A DNA stretch of 64,000 nt from Kryptolebias marmoratus. Lineage: Eukaryota > Chordata > Actinopteri > Cyprinodontiformes > Rivulidae. The stretch's first letter is position 1; each line of letters opens with the position of its first letter. Below are positions 61,701-64,000 of this stretch, piece by piece. The position numbers and the translations under genes were made by a program. The stretch covers positions 5,807,566 to 5,871,565 of the forward strand of contig NC_051443.1 in the NCBI RefSeq assembly GCF_001649575.2, given 5' to 3'. Below the pieces are notes generated by a model. It did not search any database. It was not told the origin of the DNA and worked only from the letters and a program-made list of their open reading frames with translations.

Positions 61701-62784
61701 TTAGGAGTTTTTAATGATTCTTAGAAACTGTTGAGTCAGATGTATCTGCAGTTTTGATGCTTTTAAACCTTTCTGCTACCTTTGATACGTGTATCAAACC
61801 ATCCAATTCTCACGATTCAAACACATTGTCAGTACCACAGGCACATTTTTCTTGTGGTTCAAATCCTACCTGAACAACAGAAGTTTTTCCTAATCAATCT
61901 GTTTCAAATTAAGACAAAGAAAAACAGAATAATGAGTCTGTGAAATTAAGTTTTTATCAATTAGGAATCAATGCCAAGTTGAAGCCACATCATCATGTTT
62001 TATTCTTGGAGCTTCACTCCAATCATCAAGGACAACGTCATGTAGGGTTCAGAATGAGATCCAATAAAGGTGATAGTTTTAGGATGCTTCTGTACTTTAT
62101 TTAAGCTTTTATTTGCTTGTTTTTTATTGTTACTTTTCATTTTTTGTTCAACTAAATTGCAAAGCAGTTTGGTCAACGTCTGTTGTTTTAATGTGTTATA
62201 GAAATACAACTGATATTGACATCTAAAATTGTGACCCACACAATTTCTGTCTAAAGTTGATACCTGAATTAGTATTTAAAATTATTAGAAAAATATAAAA
62301 GATTTCTAACAAAGTCAATCTTAAAATTCTCACCTCAGAAGTTTATTCTTTATTTAATAAATCATCAGCGCACTCTTGTGGTTTTGACATGTAATTATAG
62401 TCATCATGCATCTCTTTAAGCAATGTAACGTTGCTTGTTTCAAACCAACCTTTCTGACGGGGATCACAACCAGCGGCTTGCCGCCAGACTCCAGCTCCTC
62501 TGGACTCTGATAACAGAGAAGAGTTTGTCTCCTGAGGATGCAGTCCAGACGTTCCCAATCATCTGAGCCCTCTTCAAGCTGTGTGAAAGCACAGAGGGAA
62601 TCAACGCTGACAATCATAATGATACAACATTTATTTCTAAGCAAAATGTGGGAAAAATCAATAAAAAATGTATTGACCTTGACCAGGAGCTGCCCACTGA
62701 TTACCGGCTGAATCATGCACAGAGGCTGAGCAACTAAACGACAGCACATGTTTCCAAAGAGAGGCAACCAGAACGGGCTGTCCT
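43712..62784 (-). CDS. rtkn2: Rhotekin-family protein (rtkn2-like), 3' part
   Basis: Five consecutive exons on the reverse strand (62784-62678, 62578-62450, 58099-57934, 54753-54655, 52870-52783) have GT/AG junctions and matching phases. Together they encode about 195 aa. The order of motifs is that of rhotekins: a linker with CCRLVAQPLCMIQPVISG, a PH domain split over two exons, then HWKQCCDDVMKIE and SLYHEI. Rhotekins bind Rho GTPases through an N-terminal HR1 region and use the PH domain for membrane or protein contact; the N-terminal exons are outside the window. The pairing with an ARID5-family gene favours RTKN2 over RTKN. After SLYHEI only about 29 residues remain before the candidate stop, against some 180 in human RTKN2. 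The introns are filled with mobile elements. Confidence 0.85.
43809..44293 (+). mobile_element. Solo LTR (family 1)
   Basis: TGTCACG...CATGACA, flanked by AAAAA on both sides. It interrupts a family A copy: the flanks join as TAGCAAAAAATATCTC. Internal blocks match 22416-22916, including AAAGCTGACGTGGCAGCA. Confidence 0.85.
44294..44930 (-). repeat. Family A dispersed repeat, long copy
   Basis: Begins AAAAATATCTCATTAATAAC right after the LTR and holds two core blocks ('AAGTTTGGTGTGGTAGTAGC', 'AAGATTTGATGTTGTAGTTG'). Confidence 0.75.
45550..46080 (-). repeat. Family A dispersed repeat, long copy
   Basis: 'GCAAAATATCTCATGAGCC' at about 45555 and a second 'TTAGCAAAATATCTTGTGATC' at about 45714, ending near GACAACAGGCAACATGAATTCC. 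Confidence 0.7.
46081..47754. other. Intronic (rtkn2-like gene), nothing recognised
   Basis: I looked for reverse-strand exons with splice sites and found none that continue the rhotekin reading. Confidence 0.4.
47755..47880 (+). mobile_element. LINE fragment (Rex3/CR1-like RT tail)
   Basis: The translation has 'LNVDKTKVLS' followed by 'VERVNSKFLGVSID' with a frameshift, typical of the segment after the YADD box in fish LINEs whose RT ends FLGV.I. Short and isolated. Confidence 0.45.
48110..50047 (-). mobile_element. Degenerate Tc1 element, reverse, split by an LTR
   Basis: The right end (GGGGGTGAATATTTTTAAAGG then CACTGTA) is the outer repeat, and GATGAATATTTATGCAG near 49868 is the inner repeat of an IR/DR pair. 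The reverse strand codes Tc1 transposase remnants: an ISRVLHQSGLYGRVA-like block near 49540-49600 in broken form, DETKI|EVFGHNDE around the LTR junction, and a KNTVPTVKHVVG block near 48530. The left inverted repeat was not found, so the copy is probably truncated near 48110. Lies in an intron of the rtkn2-like gene. Confidence 0.75.
48614..49337 (+). mobile_element. Solo LTR (third family)
   Basis: TGTCAGGGTTCTGG...CTAACTCACA, flanked by a perfect 5-bp duplication CAATC (48609-48613 and 49338-49342). An AATAAA lies near its 3' side (about 49274). The insertion falls just after the first catalytic Asp codon region of the Tc1 transposase remnant. Confidence 0.88.
50048..50251. other. Intronic spacer between two transposons
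   Basis: Short AT-rich stretch between the Tc1 end and the hAT-like element. Nothing recognised. Confidence 0.4.
50260..51403. mobile_element. Non-autonomous hAT-like element with 8-bp duplication
   Basis: The ends CATAGGCGTAAATCCC and GGGATTTACACCCTTT are near inverted repeats, and both are followed inward by C/G homopolymer runs. The flanks carry a perfect 8-bp duplication GGTATTGG (50252-50259 and 51404-51411), the length expected for hAT. No transposase recognised; the open frame at 50968-50687 (reverse) has no similarity that I know. Confidence 0.8.
50375..50636. mobile_element. Inverted-repeat insert (MITE-like) inside the hAT-like element
   Basis: Arms of 40 bp at 50375-50414 and 50597-50636 are inverted copies with only a few mismatches (TTGGCTTCCAATTCTAGC... 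and its complement). The 180-bp interior has no coding potential. No duplication found, so it may be a subterminal foldback of the host element rather than a separate insertion. Confidence 0.7.
51412..52284. other. Intronic, one weak exon candidate only
   Basis: The reverse strand has an acceptor-like ATTTTTTACAG near 51570 followed by about 14 codons and a stop. No conservation argument supports it. Confidence 0.35.
52285..52435 (-). mobile_element. SINE fragment, reverse orientation
   Basis: 'GTGGGAGGAAACCGGAGTAC', 'CATGCAAACTCCACCCAG' and 'GGTGACAGCTCTAAC' match the SINE head and body. Confidence 0.75.
52783..52870 (-). CDS. rtkn2: rtkn2-like exon after the PH domain (TPSSPRDH...SSYYKE)
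   Basis: 88 nt, with acceptor TTATTTCCAG and donor GTAGGC. In phase with the upstream exon it reads V-TPSSPRDHPVVPDLS then DEIRSLLSSYYKE. Not similar to a known domain. The last two bases (AG) need a third from the next exon. Confidence 0.75.
53685..54400 (+). repeat. Family A dispersed repeat, two units
   Basis: Starts CCTAGCATTCCTTGAAGGAA and holds a first unit to about 54070 and a second from 54130 to 54400. A short duplication GAGTTGGAGTTGGAGTTGAA lies near 54151. Confidence 0.75.
54655..54753 (-). CDS. rtkn2: rtkn2-like exon (HWKQCCDDVMKIE...SLYHEI)
   Basis: 99 nt between acceptor TTTTTTTCAG and donor GTAAAG. HWKQCCDDVMKIE corresponds to the conserved QWKxCCxxxMKIE segment directly after the PH domain in rhotekins; KQGSLYHEI follows. 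Confidence 0.9.
55425..55872 (+). mobile_element. LINE 3' end with (TTATC)n tail
   Basis: 'SCGRLLSLSSSTESLKKSFVARAIRL' resembles the C-terminus of fish non-LTR ORF2 proteins (split here: SCGRLLSLSS and KKSFVARAIRL). The 3' end has GGGATAATAAAGAATTATC followed by a TTATC pentamer run. A short AGGCTGCACTC unit is repeated about three to four times near 55558-55592. Confidence 0.65.
56155..57095 (+). mobile_element. Degenerate LINE RT, split by a solo LTR
   Basis: 'RVPQDSILWSILINIHMLPL' (PQGS-type box) to 'HSY' at 56260 continues after the LTR as 'DNTQLYIPMSPHDHNPL', i.e. the YADD box. Downstream pieces of the thumb region run to about 57090. Many stops. Confidence 0.75.
56261..56547 (+). mobile_element. 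Solo LTR, 287 bp
   Basis: TGTAACATGTTGGGGAGTGG...CTGCGCAACA (TG...CA). The flanks ATAC (left) and ATGT (right) could be a diverged 4-bp duplication of an ATAT-like target covering the Tyr codon of the YADD box. Confidence 0.7.
57096..57933. other. Intronic, nothing recognised
   Basis: Contains a 97-aa forward open frame (57541-57834) with no recognisable domain. Confidence 0.4.
57934..58099 (-). CDS. rtkn2: rtkn2-like exon, C-terminal half of the PH domain
   Basis: 166 nt between acceptor TTCTGTCAG and donor GTAAGT. It starts NTRVCVSEGD, matching the KETR(I/V)RA start of this half in rhotekins, and ends with HRWSKILQQHVYNL. The Trp in HRWSKIL is the conserved PH C-terminal helix tryptophan. 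Confidence 0.9.
58880..59235 (+). repeat. Family A dispersed repeat
   Basis: From 'AATAAAATCCATATCACC' to 'ATGAGATACTTTGCTGACAG'; beyond it follows the 'ATTATTACCCACCGCC' far-end block (59240-59255). Confidence 0.7.
59570..59690 (-). mobile_element. SINE fragment, reverse orientation
   Basis: 'GTGGGAGGAAACCAAAGTCC' and 'AACATGAAAACTCCACACA'. Confidence 0.6.
60080..60604 (-). pseudogene. Tc1-type transposase remnant (second Tc1 lineage)
   Basis: The reverse strand starts MPKRKDISNDFREATVAA at about 60604, the N-terminus of a well-known fish Tc1 lineage. Broken pieces of the HTH region (TFKTAATFPRS), a YGLFGRV-like block near 60330 and FWNNLL near 60205 follow, with stops and frameshifts. Terminal repeats were not identified. 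Confidence 0.75.
60640..61059. other. Intronic, nothing recognised
   Basis: AT-rich sequence with an A/T run near 60736-60785. Confidence 0.4.
61060..61990 (+). mobile_element. Degenerate LINE RT, split by a GC-rich insert
   Basis: The left part reads 'FRPVSKLPFLSNVFEKVMF'-like frames (61120-61195), the palm region start of fish LINEs. The right part resumes near 61640 with 'LSGFKLYHSTETVLLGVFND' and later 'FLVVQILPEQQKFF' (FKSYLNNR-like) near 61860. Frameshifts and stops throughout. Confidence 0.7.
61205..61640 (-). mobile_element. GC-rich insertion in the LINE, perhaps LTR-derived
   Basis: Strikingly GC- and CpG-rich against its AT-rich surroundings. On the reverse strand it ends CCAATAAAATTGTC...GTGAGTCTCGACA, i.e. 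a polyadenylation-like signal near a CA end, as an LTR would. The start end and a duplication could not be fixed. Two overlapping open frames (61263-61469, 61424-61651) are unrecognised. Confidence 0.45.
62450..62578 (-). CDS. rtkn2: rtkn2-like exon, N-terminal half of the PH domain
   Basis: 129 nt (43 codons, phase 0 both ends) between acceptor TTTCACACAG and donor GTTGGT. It reads LEEGSDDWERLDCILRR ... LLCYQSPEELESG ... PLVVIPVRK, the W-x-R-x-x-C/x-L and L-x-C-Y pattern of a rhotekin PH domain. Confidence 0.92.
62678..62784 (-). CDS. rtkn2: rtkn2-like exon upstream of the PH domain
   Basis: 107 nt between acceptor TTTTCCAG and donor GTCAAT. It reads DSPFWLPLFGNMCCRLVAQP then LCMIQPVISGQLLVK. 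The CCRLVAQPLCM segment is nearly diagnostic of rhotekins. It needs one base from an upstream exon that lies outside the window. Confidence 0.92.
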
Positions 62785-62884
62785 CTGGAAAACAAACACA
62801 AGATTGACTCATTTGAAAAACAAAATTACAAGAAACAAGAAAACTAATTAGACTAAATGAAAACAAGGGAATTGCATTTTCCTT

Positions 62885-63392
62885 TGCTGAAATTTGATAA
62901 AGAAGCTGAAACTAAGCTGTCAAATCTAAACACTAGCTAAAAGCTAAAAGTAGCTGAAAATAGCAGAATTGTAGCTAAAAAGTAGAAGTAGCATAAAAGG
63001 ACAAAAACAGAGTACGTCTGCTGAAGCAGGTTTGTTTTAGTAATTTCCAAAAGATGAACAAAACAACGTTTATGCTTTTACGCTAATTTGCCTCAAGTCT
63101 GCTGAACGCTGGTAGATTTAGAGAATAATTGTGTTCTGTGTCAGAAAGTAGCTTAAACAAAGTGAGGAGTAGGAGTAGGTCAACAGGTCAACAGCAAAAA
63201 TGTCTTTTGAACACATTTTAGTTAAAATTTGATCCATATTTAGTTGATTAGGGCACATATATGATGTGAAGCTGTGCACACAGAGCATTTTTAGTATAAT
63301 TTAGATGCCTACTCATTTCTGTTATAGGGAATCACTTCAGAAGAGCTAAAAGCTACATGTGGTCCTGGTGAAGCAGGTTACAGACCCCTGCA
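62885..63392. repeat. Family C repeat (GCTAAAAG...), longer copy
   Basis: Opens with AGCTAAAAGCTAAAAGTAGC-type repetition and continues with 'CTGCTGAAGCAGGTTTG'. It ends with 'GATGTGAAGCTGTGCACACAG' in near form and 'CAGGTTACAGACCCCTGC', a ~500-bp interspersed unit whose head is the simple array. Confidence 0.7.
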
Positions 63393-63803
63393 TTGAAAGG
63401 AATGCATATCACCCATCACCTTTCATGCCAAGGTTTTCAATTAGGATCATCGTTTACTGAGAATAGCGGTAGCTGTTTTGGTCAAACCTTAAAATGACTG
63501 TTTTTTGCACTCGTGCAAGGGTCTTTTACGGCTCTAAGTATGTGTTGGGTATTACTCTCAGCTACTACCACACAAGCTTTTTAGCTCAGTGTCTGTAAAT
63601 TTGACTGACTTTCAGTCATTTCTGTGTTTGCTAAAGTCGATTAGCTATGGTGGCCATCTTGAATCAGGTTGAGTTCAAAAGTTAATGAGTTGTAGATGTA
63701 CTCTCAATGATTACTTTCTGAGAGTTTTGATGAAATATGCCAAATAGTTCATGAAATATTTTGCTAACAGACAAAAACGGTTGACTTTAAGAGTTAATGC
63801 CAA
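63393..63803 (+). repeat. Family A dispersed repeat, good copy
   Basis: One of the most complete copies: AAAGGAATGCATATCACCC, 'TTTTGGTCAAACCTTAAAAT', 'TCTCAGCTACTACCACAC', 'GGTGGCCATCTTGAATCAGG', 'ATTTTGCTAACAGACAAA', 'GAGTTAATGCCAA'. Confidence 0.8.
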
Positions 63804-64000
63804 TGTTCCCTTTCAGTCGATTCACTCAGTACAACATATGTACTATGGGATATCACGCTCCCGCGTGTCCTGGCTGAAGACACCTTTAATCACGCCTTTA
63901 GGCAAATGACGTGATGACGTGATGACGACAAGTGACAGGCCCCGCCTGCACTATGTAACCGTCCGTCATCACAGTCATTCCTCAGTTCTTACGCTCTTCA
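63804..64000 (+). mobile_element. Probable start of an LTR retroelement (cut by window edge)
   Basis: The sequence turns abruptly from family A to GC-richer DNA beginning TGTTCCCTTTCAGTCG. It holds two direct 8-bp CRE-like units TGACGTGA (63907-63922) plus a third partial one, as in promoter-bearing LTRs. No far end is available, so this rests on the TG start and the composition. Confidence 0.5.

Overview
The window is AT-rich, repeat-dense vertebrate DNA from a ray-finned (teleost) fish. Signs of this are intron-split genes with GT/AG junctions, several Tc1/mariner copies, hAT-like elements, fish-type LINE remnants, solo LTRs, and tRNA-derived SINEs ending in an ATGGATGG tail. The species is not identified. 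Coordinates of degenerate repeats are approximate. Coordinates of exons, and of elements with target-site duplications, were read base by base.

Only two protein-coding genes are supported. The first is a complete six-exon ARID5-family gene on the + strand (36122-40132, 584 aa), best matched to the small fish paralogue arid6. The second is the 3' part of a rhotekin-type gene (rtkn2-like) on the - strand. Its exons lie at 62784-62678, 62578-62450, 58099-57934, 54753-54655 and 52870-52783, with a candidate terminal exon at 43715-43490. Its 5' exons (HR1/anillin-like part) lie beyond the right edge. The two genes are convergent, as ARID5B and RTKN2 are at human 10q21, so this looks like an ancient conserved gene pair.

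Layout. 1-36 kb is an intergenic desert of repeats: many copies of one dispersed family (called family A here), an internally mutated Tc1 element with perfect TA flanks, an hAT-like element carrying a SINE, LINE reverse-transcriptase remnants, and solo LTRs. 36-40.6 kb holds the ARID gene. 40.6-43.5 kb is the short intergenic space. 43.5-62.8 kb is the rtkn2-like gene, whose introns are full of Tc1, hAT, LINE and LTR insertions. 62.8-64 kb is repeats, ending in what looks like the start of an LTR element.

Nested insertion is the dominant theme. Five solo LTRs have recognisable 4-5 bp duplications, and four insertions split other elements inside identifiable codons, which gives a readable order of events. 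I found no novel gene system. The points most worth checking are the gene-pair synteny, the short C-terminus of the rtkn2-like protein, the family A repeat, and a GC-rich insertion at 61.2-61.6 kb.
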